From positions 1-64,000 of the forward strand of contig DATJPD010000082.1 in NCBI GenBank assembly GCA_035506575.1: DNA of 64,000 bases, read 5' to 3'. Source of the stretch: DATJPD01 sp035506575. Lineage in GTDB: Bacteria; Pseudomonadota; Alphaproteobacteria; CACIAM-22H2. Under the pieces are notes generated by a model. It ran no database searches. It saw nothing but the letters and a program-made list of their open reading frames with translations, and had not been told where the DNA came from. How positions within the stretch are numbered: the first letter of the stretch is position 1; each line of letters starts with the position of its first letter. The translations under genes were made by a program, and so were the position numbers. Shown piece after piece: positions 23,383 through 31,307 of this stretch.

Positions 23383-23756
23383 ATCTCAAGGACCGCCCCT
23401 CACCCGCGGCCGCAGAGTTGTCGCAGCGCCGCCGTTCGGTCCGTATGGCAGAATAAATCGGCAGCGGAGCGCTTTGCCGCAACTGCGTTGTTGCGGCGCA
23501 GCAAACTATGCACGTCTCACGCGTTGCCTGAGCGTGAAAGCGCTAGATTCGAGAAATCAATCTGGCTAGTTTTCGGCATGAAAGCTGATTCGGCTCTCTC
23601 CACGTTCGTGGAAAAAACGAGCCTTCCCCTCGACCGCGCGCATCACGCTGCCTACATGCAGCGGATCAATAACGAGACAAAGAAATCACGGTGATGCCCC
23701 ACGCGCAGTCCGCCCGCCATAAAGAAAATGCTGATCAGGTGCCGACAGGAGACGCC
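23383..23756. other. Intergenic region between phaC and pckG (374 bp)
   Basis: No convincing gene. A hairpin with GCCGCAA (23476-23482) and TTGCGGC (23491-23497) lies about 100 bases past phaC and could mark the transcript end, although no U-run follows. The right half is less GC-rich and probably holds the pckG promoter; I cannot place -35/-10 boxes with confidence. A 68-codon frame at 23488-23694 has no usable start or ribosome-binding site. Confidence 0.5.
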
Positions 23757-25583
23757 ATGAACGTGCACACCAATCGTCGTACGACCAACGCCAAGCTGCT
23801 GCACTGGGTCGAGGAGATGGCAGCCCTCTGCAAGCCTGACCAGATCTACTGGTGCGACGGTTCGCAGGAGGAATATGACCGGCTGTGCGCCGAGATGGTC
23901 GCGCGCGGCACGATGATCAAGCTCAATCAGCAGAAGCGTCCTGGCTGCTATCTCGCCCGCTCCACACCCGCCGACGTGGCGCGTGTCGAAGAGCGCACCT
24001 TCATCTGCTCCAAGCGCAAGGAAGACGCAGGCCCGACCAACAACTGGGTCGATCCCGACGAGATGAAGCGCACGCTCAAGCCGCTGTTCGACGGCTGCAT
24101 GCGCGGGCGCACGATGTACGTCATTCCGTTCAGCATGGGCCCGCTCGGCTCGCCGATCGCGCATATCGGCGTTCAACTGACCGATTCACCCTACGCCACG
24201 GTCAGCATGCGGATCATGACCCGCATCGGCCAGAAGGTGCTCGACGTGCTCGGCGACGGCAAGTTCGTGCCGTGCCTGCATTCGGTGGGCGCGCCGCTCA
24301 AGCCCGGCGAGAAAGACGTGCCGTGGCCGTGCAACACGCTCAAATACATCGTTCAGTTCCCCGAGGAACACACGATCTGGTCCTACGGCTCGGGCTATGG
24401 CGGCAACGCGCTGCTCGGCAAGAAGTGCTTTGCGCTGCGCATCGCCTCGATCCTGGCGCGCGAGGAAGGCTGGCTCGCCGAGCACATGCTGATCCTGGGC
24501 GTCGAAAGCCCCAAGGGCGAGAAGACCTATGTTGCCGCCGCCTTCCCGTCGGCGTGCGGCAAGACGAATTTCGCGATGATGATCCCGCCGGCCGGCTTCG
24601 ACGGCTGGAAGGTCACGACCATCGGCGAGGACATCGCCTGGATCAAGAAAGGCCCGGACGGCCGGCTGCGCGCCATCAACCCCGAGTTCGGCTTCTTCGG
24701 GGTCGCCCCAGGCACCTCGATGCGGACGAATCCGAACGCGCTCAGGATGCTGTCCAAGAACACTATCTTCACCAACGTGGCGCTGACCGATGACGGCGAT
24801 GTGTGGTGGGAGGGCATGGACGGCGCCCCGCCCGCGCACGCGATCGACTGGCAGGGACGCGACTGGACGCCGCAGAGCGGCACCAAGGCCGCCCACCCGA
24901 ACTCCCGGTTCACGGTACCGACCTCGCAATGCCCGAGCCTGGACGCGGCCTGGGACGACCCGGCGGGCGTGCCGATCTCGGCCTTCATCTTCGGCGGCCG
25001 GCTCAGCAAGACCTTCCCTCTCGTGTTCCAGGCTTTCGACTGGTCGCACGGCGTCTACCTCGGGGCCACGCTCGGCTCCGAGGCCACGGCCGCGGCCGAC
25101 AACCAGGCCGCCATCCGCCGCGACCCGATGGCGATGATCCCGTTCTGCGGCTACAACATGGCCGATTACTGGGCGCACTGGCTCAGGGTCGGCAAAGGCC
25201 TCACGAACCCGCCGCCGATCTTCCGGGTGAACTGGTTCCGCAAGGACGGGGACGGCAAGTTCATTTGGCCGGGGTTCGGCGAGAACATGCGCGTCCTGAA
25301 GTGGATCCTCGACCGGGTCAATGGCCGCGCCGACGCGGTGGAGAGCCCGTTCGGCTTGATGCCGCGCCACCAGGACCTGACCTGGAACGGCCTCTCCTTC
25401 GACAAGGGTGCCTTCCACGCCATCATGGACATCAAACGCGACGAGGCGAAGCGCGAGGCCGAGGACCAGAAGACATGGTTCGACACCTTCGGCGACCGCC
25501 TCCCGCGCGAGATGGAGAACCACCGCGAGAAGCTCCTCGCCCGAGTCGAGAAGTCGCCGCCGGTGTGGCAAGCACCGGAGTGA
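23757..25583 (+). CDS. pckG: Phosphoenolpyruvate carboxykinase (GTP)
   Basis: Converts oxaloacetate and GTP to phosphoenolpyruvate, CO2 and GDP, the first committed step of gluconeogenesis. It has 608 residues. GTP-class signatures are WCDGSQEEYDRL near the N-terminus, YVIPFSMGPLGSPIAHIGVQLTDS, the P-loop AFPSACGKTNFAMM with the class-specific cysteine, GEDIAWIKKG, and FGGRLSKTFPLVFQAFDW. The ATG at 23757 follows AGGAG at about 5 bases and is preferred to 23691. Many alphaproteobacteria use the unrelated ATP-type enzyme, so the GTP form is a useful marker. An intrinsic terminator follows. Confidence 0.96.
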   Translation: MNVHTNRRTTNAKLLHWVEEMAALCKPDQIYWCDGSQEEYDRLCAEMVARGTMIKLNQQKRPGCYLARSTPADVARVEERTFICSKRKEDAGPTNNWVDPDEMKRTLKPLFDGCMRGRTMYVIPFSMGPLGSPIAHIGVQLTDSPYATVSMRIMTRIGQKVLDVLGDGKFVPCLHSVGAPLKPGEKDVPWPCNTLKYIVQFPEEHTIWSYGSGYGGNALLGKKCFALRIASILAREEGWLAEHMLILGVESPKGEKTYVAAAFPSACGKTNFAMMIPPAGFDGWKVTTIGEDIAWIKKGPDGRLRAINPEFGFFGVAPGTSMRTNPNALRMLSKNTIFTNVALTDDGDVWWEGMDGAPPAHAIDWQGRDWTPQSGTKAAHPNSRFTVPTSQCPSLDAAWDDPAGVPISAFIFGGRLSKTFPLVFQAFDWSHGVYLGATLGSEATAAADNQAAIRRDPMAMIPFCGYNMADYWAHWLRVGKGLTNPPPIFRVNWFRKDGDGKFIWPGFGENMRVLKWILDRVNGRADAVESPFGLMPRHQDLTWNGLSFDKGAFHAIMDIKRDEAKREAEDQKTWFDTFGDRLPREMENHREKLLARVEKSPPVWQAPE

Positions 25584-25598
25584 GCCCCGCTCTCCAAC

Positions 25599-25625
25599 AA
25601 AAGGCCGGCGTGAAGCCGGCCTTTT
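25599..25625 (+). terminator. Intrinsic terminator after pckG
   Basis: AAAAGGCCGGC and GCCGGCCTTTT form an 11-bp stem around a short loop, ending in a T-run, 15 bases after the pckG stop. Confidence 0.88.
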
Positions 25626-25755
25626 CGTCGCGAGGTTGTGCGACTCGACCAGGTTTTCCGGGCCTCAGTTGACTTTCTAAAGCGCAAGCGTCACGGCCGA
25701 GTCGTTAACGCCAAAGTAGCAAATGTAATAAAAAATTCATTGGGCGACCATAAAT

Positions 25756-25761
25756 TATACT
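25756..25761 (+). promoter_or_regulatory. Putative -10 box for the hss leader transcript
   Basis: TATACT lies in the only AT-rich patch between pckG and hss (about 25715-25765). A matching -35 box is poor (AAATTC at 17-bp spacing), so activator help or an alternative sigma factor is possible. A start near 25768 would give a leader of about 360 bases. Confidence 0.4.
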
Positions 25762-25767
25762 TGCGCT

Positions 25768-26130
25768 TCAAAGGGCAAATCCCTTATTACCGCTAATGAG
25801 ACGCCAATCGCACGTGCCAAGGCCCCTTCGTGGGTACAGTAACGACGTGTACGCGCCTTTTCGGTCGAGCCGGTCGACAGTGGGCCGGTACCTTAAGGGA
25901 AGTGGATACGATGGTTCCTGGGCACGACTTCGCGCCCTATCCGCGCATCGACGGGTAAACGCCCCCGCGGGCGGCTGAGCTGAGCTCGGCCGTATTCGCG
26001 CGTTTGCGTTTTCCGTCTTTCCGTCAAACCGCGCCACTCGTCTAACCCCCGGGAAAACCCGGATTGAGTGGACGCCCGTCGAGAGCCGCAAGGCCCACGC
26101 TCGACGTGTATCCGCGGATAGGGAGTTAAC
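25768..26130 (+). ncRNA. Structured 5' leader of hss-odc, candidate speF-type RNA
   Basis: About 360 bases without a recognised protein gene, rich in pairings. Local stems are 25771-25775/25781-25785, 25833-25837/25888-25892, 25864-25868/25874-25878, 25920-25937 (one mismatch), 25973-25991 (8 bp with one G-U), 26034-26071 (two stacked stems) and 26077-26083/26100-26106. Bases 25935-25945 are a perfect 11-nt complement of 26113-26123, which includes the GGG of the hss ribosome-binding site. That long-range pairing competes with the 25920-25937 hairpin and with a 12-bp palindrome at 26109-26120. The speF RNA motif is known upstream of alphaproteobacterial ornithine decarboxylase genes; membership is inferred from context, not from a covariance match. 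Confidence 0.6.
25796..25978 (+). CDS. Possible leader peptide ORF inside the hss leader
   Basis: A 60-codon frame, Arg/Ser/Gly-rich and beginning MRRQSHVPRPLRGYS, lies wholly within the leader and ends at 25978. It spans the putative anti-Shine-Dalgarno segment 25935-25945, so a translating or stalled ribosome would change whether the hss site is free. Gammaproteobacterial speF is controlled by an ornithine-sensing leader peptide in this way. Against translation, no Shine-Dalgarno precedes the ATG. I list it as a candidate only. Confidence 0.25.
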   Translation: MRRQSHVPRPLRGYSNDVYAPFRSSRSTVGRYLKGSGYDGSWARLRALSAHRRVNAPAGG

Positions 26131-27543
26131 ATGGACAAGAAGCACGTTTCCTTTGCCGGCCGCGTGGTGATGGTCGGCTTTGGCTCGATCGGCCAGGGTG
26201 TGCTGCCGCTGATTCTGCGGCACATCGACATGCCGCGCGAGAACATCGTCATCGTCACCGCCGAAGAGCGCGGCCGCGAGATCGCCGCCGAATACGGCGT
26301 GCGGTTCATCGTCCGCCCGCTCACCCGCGACAACTACCGGGTCGTGCTGGACTCGCTGGTGAAGGCCGGCGACTTCATCCTGAACCTGTCGGTCGACGTG
26401 TCGTCGGTCGCACTGATCAAGTACGCCCATGCGAAGGGCGCGCTCTACCTCGACACCTGCGTCGAGCCGTGGGCCGGCGGCTACACCGATCCGTCGCTGT
26501 CCCCGTCCGAGCGCTCCAACTACGCCCTGCGCGAGACGGCACTGGCGCTGGCCCCGAAATTCGCGGGCGGCCCCACCGCCCTCCTCACCCACGGCGCCAA
26601 TCCGGGCCTCGTTTCACACTTCGTCAAGGAAGCGCTGCTAAAGATCGCCAAGGACACGGGCCACAAGGTGCGCAGCCCGCGCGACCGCATCGGCTGGGCC
26701 CTGCTCGCCCGCGATCTTGGAGTGAAGGTGATCCACATCGCTGAGCGCGACACCCAGGTCGCCGAGCAGCCCAAGGCTCCCGGCGAGTTCGTCAACACCT
26801 GGTCGATCGACGGCTTCGTGGGCGAAGGCCAGCAGCCGGCCGAGCTCGGCTGGGGCACGCACGAGCGGCACTTCCCCGAGGACGGCCAGCGCCACGGCTT
26901 CGGCTGCGATTCGGCCATCTACCTGATGCGCCCGGGTGCGGCCACGCGCGTGCGCACCTGGACGCCGCTCGAGGGGCCGTTCCATGGCTTTCTCGTGACC
27001 CACAACGAGTCCATCTCGATCTCGGACTATTACACGCTGGCCGAGGGCGGCACGGTGCATTACCGGCCGACCGTCCATTATGCCTATCACCCGTGCGACG
27101 ACGCCGTTCTGTCGCTGCACGAGCTGGCTGGCAAGAACTGGACCTTGCAGTCGACCAAGCGGCTGATGATGACCGAGATCGCCAAGGGCATCGATGAGCT
27201 CGGTGTTCTGTTGATGGGCCATAAGCGCGGCGCATATTGGTATGGATCGCGCCTGTCCATCGACGAGGCGCGGGAGCTCGTGCCGCACAACAACGCGACC
27301 AGCCTTCAGGTCACGGTCGCGGTGCTCGGCGGCATGATCTGGGCGATCGAGAACCCGAACGCAGGCGTGGTCGAGGCGGACAATATCGACCACAAGCGCG
27401 TCATGGACATCGCGCGTCCCTATCTCGGCGAGGTGGTCGGCGTTTACTCCGACTGGACGCCGCTGGACGGCCGCGGCGCCCTGTTCCCGGAGGCGGTCGA
27501 CTCCGCCGATCCCTGGCAGTTCAAGAATTTCCGCGTCGCCTGA
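26131..27543 (+). CDS. hss: Homospermidine synthase
   Basis: Makes sym-homospermidine from two putrescines (or putrescine and spermidine) with NAD+, giving the main polyamine of many alphaproteobacteria. It has 470 residues, typical. The N-terminal Rossmann motif is VVMVGFGSIGQGVLPLIL. Family segments are LNLSVDVSSVALI, YLDTCVEPWAGGY, LLTHGANPGLVSHFVKEAL and SDYYTLAEGG. The ATG at 26131 follows GGGAG at 26121-26125, the site sequestered by the leader pairing. odc follows after 29 bases, so the pair covers ornithine to putrescine to homospermidine. Confidence 0.95.
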   Translation: MDKKHVSFAGRVVMVGFGSIGQGVLPLILRHIDMPRENIVIVTAEERGREIAAEYGVRFIVRPLTRDNYRVVLDSLVKAGDFILNLSVDVSSVALIKYAHAKGALYLDTCVEPWAGGYTDPSLSPSERSNYALRETALALAPKFAGGPTALLTHGANPGLVSHFVKEALLKIAKDTGHKVRSPRDRIGWALLARDLGVKVIHIAERDTQVAEQPKAPGEFVNTWSIDGFVGEGQQPAELGWGTHERHFPEDGQRHGFGCDSAIYLMRPGAATRVRTWTPLEGPFHGFLVTHNESISISDYYTLAEGGTVHYRPTVHYAYHPCDDAVLSLHELAGKNWTLQSTKRLMMTEIAKGIDELGVLLMGHKRGAYWYGSRLSIDEARELVPHNNATSLQVTVAVLGGMIWAIENPNAGVVEADNIDHKRVMDIARPYLGEVVGVYSDWTPLDGRGALFPEAVDSADPWQFKNFRVA

Positions 27544-27572
27544 GCGGCTGAACGCGAGAGGAGACATTCACG

Positions 27573-28703
27573 ATGACCACCAAGAAGATCACCCAGTTCC
27601 TCGCCGAGCGACGACCGCAGACCCCCTGCCTGGTCATCGACCTCGACGTGGTCGCGGACAACTACAAGAAGCTGCGTGCGGCTGTGCCGCAGGCCGGCAT
27701 CTACTATGCCGTCAAGGCGAATCCGGCGCCGGAGATCCTGAAGCTCCTGGCGAAGGTCGGCTCGAACTTCGACACCGCGAGCATCAACGAGATCGACATG
27801 GTGCTGGCGAGCGGCGCCGGCGCCGACCGCATCTCGTACGGCAACACGATCAAGAAGAAGAGCGACATCGCCGCCGCCTATGAGCGCGGCGTGCGGCTCT
27901 ACGCGTTCGATTCCGCGGGCGAGCTCGACAAGCTGTCCGCGGTCGCCCCCGGCTCGCGCGTGTTCTGCCGCATCCTCACCTCCGGCGCCAACGCCGACTG
28001 GCCGCTGTCGCGGAAGTTCGGCTGCGATGTCGGCATGGCCAAGAAGCTCCTGCTCGAAGCCGCCACGCGCAACGTCGTGCCCTATGGCGTGTCGTTCCAT
28101 GTCGGCTCGCAGCAGCGCGACCCCGCGCAGTGGGACGCCGCGGTGGCGCAGGCTGCCTGGCTGTTCCGCGAGTGCGAGGAGAACGGCGTGCAGCTGACGA
28201 TGCTCAACATCGGCGGCGGCTTTCCGACGCGCTACCGGCGGAACATCCCGGCGATGCAGGCCTACGGCGCTGCGATCGACGAGAGCCTGCGCCGGCACTT
28301 CGGCAACCGGATCCCCGACGTGATCGTCGAGCCCGGCCGCCAGATGGTGGGCAGCGCCGGCGTGATCCAGACCGAGGTCGTGCTGATCTCGAAGAAGGCG
28401 GAGAGCGACCGCAAGCGCTGGGTCTATCTCGACATCGGCAAGTTCGGCGGCCTCGCCGAGACGATGGACGAGGCGATCCAGTACCCGATCTCCTCCGAGC
28501 GCAAAGGGGCGACCGGCCCCGTGGTGCTCGCGGGACCGACCTGCGATTCGGCCGACATCCTCTACGAGAAGGCGGATTACCGGCTGCCCGAGGACCTCGA
28601 GATCGGCGACAAGCTCGAGATCCGCTCGGCCGGCGCCTACACCACGACCTACGCCGCGGTCGCCTTCAACGGCTTCGAGCCGTTGAAGACCTACTGCGTC
28701 TGA
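27573..28703 (+). CDS. odc: Ornithine decarboxylase, fold type III
   Basis: PLP enzyme that makes putrescine from ornithine. The 376-residue length and alanine-racemase fold match alphaproteobacterial and eukaryote-like decarboxylases, not the large SpeC/SpeF enzymes. The PLP lysine is in YYAVKANP. Other markers are NTIKKKSDI, SFHVGSQQRDP, LNIGGGFPTRY, the phosphate-binding EPGRQMVGSAG, and the second-subunit cysteine in GPTCDSADILY. A good ribosome site (AGGAGA) precedes the ATG. Related enzymes may also take lysine; substrate preference cannot be read here. It is in an operon with hss. Confidence 0.92.
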   Translation: MTTKKITQFLAERRPQTPCLVIDLDVVADNYKKLRAAVPQAGIYYAVKANPAPEILKLLAKVGSNFDTASINEIDMVLASGAGADRISYGNTIKKKSDIAAAYERGVRLYAFDSAGELDKLSAVAPGSRVFCRILTSGANADWPLSRKFGCDVGMAKKLLLEAATRNVVPYGVSFHVGSQQRDPAQWDAAVAQAAWLFRECEENGVQLTMLNIGGGFPTRYRRNIPAMQAYGAAIDESLRRHFGNRIPDVIVEPGRQMVGSAGVIQTEVVLISKKAESDRKRWVYLDIGKFGGLAETMDEAIQYPISSERKGATGPVVLAGPTCDSADILYEKADYRLPEDLEIGDKLEIRSAGAYTTTYAAVAFNGFEPLKTYCV

Positions 28704-28708
28704 CGTCG

Positions 28709-29206
28709 ATGGTCACGTATGCGGTGGAGCGGGACGAACACGGTCCCGCCATCGAACGGCTGCTCGACTCCGCGTTCGGCGAGGCGCGCTGGCACAAGAC
28801 CAGCCAGCGCGTCCGCGCCGGCCGCGCGCCCGTGCGCGAGCTCAGCCTCGTGGCCCTCGACGGCCAGGAGCTGGTCGGCACCGTGCGGCTGTGGCGCATC
28901 GCGGCCGGCAAGCGCCGCAAGCCCGCGCTGCTGCTGGGGCCGCTCGCCGTGGATGCACGCTTTCGCGAGCACGGCATCGGCGGCAGCCTGATGACCGAAG
29001 CGCTGGCGCGCGCCCGTGCCGCGGGCGAGCCGGCGGTGCTGCTGGTGGGCGATGAGCCTTATTACGGCCGCTTCGGTTTCCGCGCCGACAAGACCGGCGG
29101 GTTGTGGCTGCCAGGCCCGGTCGACCGGCGGCGCTTCCTCGCCTGCGAGCTGTCACCCGAAGCCCTGAAGGACATCACAGGACCGGTCCTGCCGGTCGCC
29201 GCGTAG
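28709..29206 (+). CDS. GNAT family N-acetyltransferase
   Basis: A 165-residue acetyltransferase of the GNAT superfamily. It has the beta-4 strand LLLGPLAVDARFREHGIGGSLM, where the acetyl-CoA-binding pyrophosphate loop R-x-x-G-I-G-x-x-L is clear, and the later VLLVGDEPYYGRFGF typical of the YhbS-like subgroup. It starts five bases after the odc stop, so it is probably the third gene of the polyamine transcript. Acetylation of a polyamine is possible from position, but YhbS-like members are mostly uncharacterised. Confidence 0.85.
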   Translation: MVTYAVERDEHGPAIERLLDSAFGEARWHKTSQRVRAGRAPVRELSLVALDGQELVGTVRLWRIAAGKRRKPALLLGPLAVDARFREHGIGGSLMTEALARARAAGEPAVLLVGDEPYYGRFGFRADKTGGLWLPGPVDRRRFLACELSPEALKDITGPVLPVAA

Positions 29207-29213
29207 GGATGCC

Positions 29214-29244
29214 GTCATGCCCCCACAAAAGCCCGGGGCATGAC
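29214..29244. repeat. Palindromic repeat, copy 1 (likely bidirectional terminator)
   Basis: GTCATGCCCC (29214-29223) pairs with GGGGCATGAC (29235-29244). The same arms occur at 51162-51191. Both copies sit between convergent genes. This fits an intergenic palindromic repeat family used as a transcript end. Confidence 0.7.
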
Positions 29245-29253
29245 GAGCAAGCC

Positions 29254-30306
29254 TTACGGGAACATCGCTTCCTGAAGCAATCCCGTCGTCTCCGGCAGGC
29301 CGTACATCACGTTGAGGTTCTGAATCGCCTGGCCTGAGGCGCCCTTCACCAGGTTGTCCTCCACGCACAGCACGATCGCGCGGCCCGGGATCCGGTCGGC
29401 GAACACGCCGATATGGACGTAGTTCGAGCCGCGCACGTGCCGGGTCGCCGGCGACACGCCCTCGGCAACCACGCGGACGAACGGCTCAGCCGCGTAACGC
29501 CTGGCAAGTGCCGCCCGCAAATCGCCCGCCGTGGCGCCGTTGACCAGCTTCACGTAGATCGACGACAGGATGCCGCGGTTCATCGGCATGAGATGGGCCG
29601 TGAAGTTCACCACCACCGGCCTGCCGGCGGCCTTCGAGAGCCCCTGCTCGATCTCCGGTGCATGCCGATGCTTGGCGACACCGTAGGCGTGGATGCCCTC
29701 CGATACCTCGCTGAACAGCATCTCCTCTTTCGCCGCGCGCCCGGCCCCGGTCATCCCCGACTTCGCGTCGATGATGATGTCGCCGGTGTCGATCAGCTTC
29801 GCCTCGATCAGCGGGATCAACGGCAACTGCGCGGAGGTCGGGTAGCAGCCGGGATTGGCGACGAGCCGCGCCTCCTTGACCGCCGGGCGCTCGATCTCGG
29901 TGAGGCCGTAGACGGCCTCTTTCTGCAGCTCCACCGCCCGGTGCGCGTGGCCGTACCACTTGGCGTAGACCTCGACATCGGCGAGCCGGAAATCGGCCGA
30001 CAGGTCGATCACCTTGAGCCGGCGCGGCAGCTTCGCGATCACCTCCTGGGTGGTCCCGTGCGGCAGGCCGCAGAACACGACGTCGACGTCGTCCCATTTG
30101 GCCTCGTCGATCTTGATCAGCTTGGGCAGGCCCAGGTGGCCGAGATGCGGGAACACCGCCCCCAGCTCTTGGCCCGCGTGGCGGTCGGCGGTGAGGAGGC
30201 GCATCTCCGTCTGCGGGTGACGGGCGAGCAGCCGGATGAGCTCAGCCCCGGTGTAGCCGGACGCGCCAAGGATACCGACCCGGATCTTGTTCGATGCCGC
30301 ACTCAT
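29254..30306 (-). CDS. argC: N-acetyl-gamma-glutamyl-phosphate reductase
   Basis: Third step of arginine synthesis: NADPH-dependent reduction of N-acetylglutamyl phosphate to the semialdehyde. It has 350 residues, the usual length. The N-terminus has the NADP-binding GILGASGYTGAELIRLLARHP. The catalytic cysteine is in LVANPGCYPTSAQLPLIPL. Other signatures are FCGLPHGTTQEV, DLSADFRL, KSGMTGAGR and NFTAHLMPMNRGIL. It stands alone, divergent from a glycosyltransferase. It supplies the arginine/ornithine branch that odc draws on. Confidence 0.96.
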   Translation of the reverse strand: MSAASNKIRVGILGASGYTGAELIRLLARHPQTEMRLLTADRHAGQELGAVFPHLGHLGLPKLIKIDEAKWDDVDVVFCGLPHGTTQEVIAKLPRRLKVIDLSADFRLADVEVYAKWYGHAHRAVELQKEAVYGLTEIERPAVKEARLVANPGCYPTSAQLPLIPLIEAKLIDTGDIIIDAKSGMTGAGRAAKEEMLFSEVSEGIHAYGVAKHRHAPEIEQGLSKAAGRPVVVNFTAHLMPMNRGILSSIYVKLVNGATAGDLRAALARRYAAEPFVRVVAEGVSPATRHVRGSNYVHIGVFADRIPGRAIVLCVEDNLVKGASGQAIQNLNVMYGLPETTGLLQEAMFP

Positions 30307-30386
30307 GTTGAGCTCCTCACAGCCATGGTCATGGTCGCAAAAAAAGAGCGTTCCGCAAAGGCCTCGCAGAGACTAGAAACGTCGGC

Positions 30387-31232
30387 ATGTATGCCGTGGT
30401 GACGCCCAATCGCAACCGGCTGGCAACCCTGCAGGAGGTTCTGCCGAGCTGGCAGGCTGCACCCCTGGTCTCCGAAATCGTCGTGGTCGATTTCGGCAGC
30501 GAACGGCCGATCGAGCCCGCCGATTTCGCCGACCAGCGCAAGCTCAAGCTCGTGCGCGTGTCGGGCACGGACGAGTGGCGCATCGGGCTTGCCCTCAACA
30601 TCGGCATCGACCACGCGAGGTGCGAGGCGATCTGCAAGCTCGATTCCGACATCGAGATGACCAACGCGGCCTGGCTCTCCGGCGTCGACACACAGGCGGC
30701 ATTCTATCGCGGCCGCTATGACGGTCCCGTGTCGAACGGCCAGGCGATCTTCGCCAAGCGGCACTGGCAGGCCGTGGGCGGCTACAACGAATGGCTGTCC
30801 GGCTACGGCTTCGACGATTCGGATTTCTACATCCGGCTGCGCAAGAGCGGCGTCGAGGAGCGTCGGATCGATCCGGGGTTCATCGTCGAGCGGCCCCATG
30901 CGATCGCCAGCCGCGTCAGCGACAAACTCACCACCGAATTCTTCGAGCTGGCGCCGCCGGATCCGAAGGGACGCTTGGTGTTCACCTCCAGCCGCAACAC
31001 CTATCTCGCCTATCTGCGTCCCTGGACCCCGGAGCTGCGGCGCAGCACGACCGTGCGGGCACTTCCCGGCGGAGTGACCGGCGTCGAGCTCGGTCCCGTG
31101 AGCGAGGCTCACCGCAAGGCCGCCGCGTTTGCGAACGTCCTGGGTCTGGTGCGGATGGCCGGGGTGCCTGAACATGTCGAGCTCTTGAATGCGATGGTGG
31201 CGACGTTTCTGGCGGAAGACGGCGGTCTCTAA
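30387..31232 (+). CDS. Family 2 glycosyltransferase with C-terminal galactosyltransferase-like domain
   Basis: A 281-residue GT-A fold enzyme. The N-terminus has YAVVTPNRNRLATLQEVLPSW and EIVVVDFGS. The metal-binding DxD-type motif is ICKLDSDIEMTNAAW near residue 85, and GGYNEWLSGYGFDDSDFYIRL is the acceptor/catalytic segment typical of the Glyco_transf_7C domain. Donor and acceptor are not predictable. There is no membrane segment. It is convergent with rpsI and shares the terminator hairpin at 31256. No polysaccharide gene cluster surrounds it. Confidence 0.82.
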   Translation: MYAVVTPNRNRLATLQEVLPSWQAAPLVSEIVVVDFGSERPIEPADFADQRKLKLVRVSGTDEWRIGLALNIGIDHARCEAICKLDSDIEMTNAAWLSGVDTQAAFYRGRYDGPVSNGQAIFAKRHWQAVGGYNEWLSGYGFDDSDFYIRLRKSGVEERRIDPGFIVERPHAIASRVSDKLTTEFFELAPPDPKGRLVFTSSRNTYLAYLRPWTPELRRSTTVRALPGGVTGVELGPVSEAHRKAAAFANVLGLVRMAGVPEHVELLNAMVATFLAEDGGL

Positions 31233-31255
31233 ACGGCGGGCTTTAGCCCAACAAA

Positions 31256-31283
31256 AAAGGGCTGGCGGAACCGCCAGCCCTTT
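31256..31283 (-). terminator. Terminator of rpsI, also usable from the + strand
   Basis: AAAGGGCTGGCGG and CCGCCAGCCCTTT pair over 13 bp with a two-base loop. On the minus strand the stem runs into seven T's, a classical intrinsic terminator 24 bases past the rpsI stop. Confidence 0.9.
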
Positions 31284-31307
31284 CTCGTCTCGTATTGTGA
31301 GAGACGG

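Noticed and set aside
23488..23694. 68-codon frame between phaC and pckG
   Set aside because: Starts at a TTG with no ribosome-binding site and overlaps the probable pckG promoter.
28130..28708. Extension of the GNAT gene upstream into odc
   Set aside because: It overlaps odc in another frame; GNAT homology begins at the ATG at 28709.
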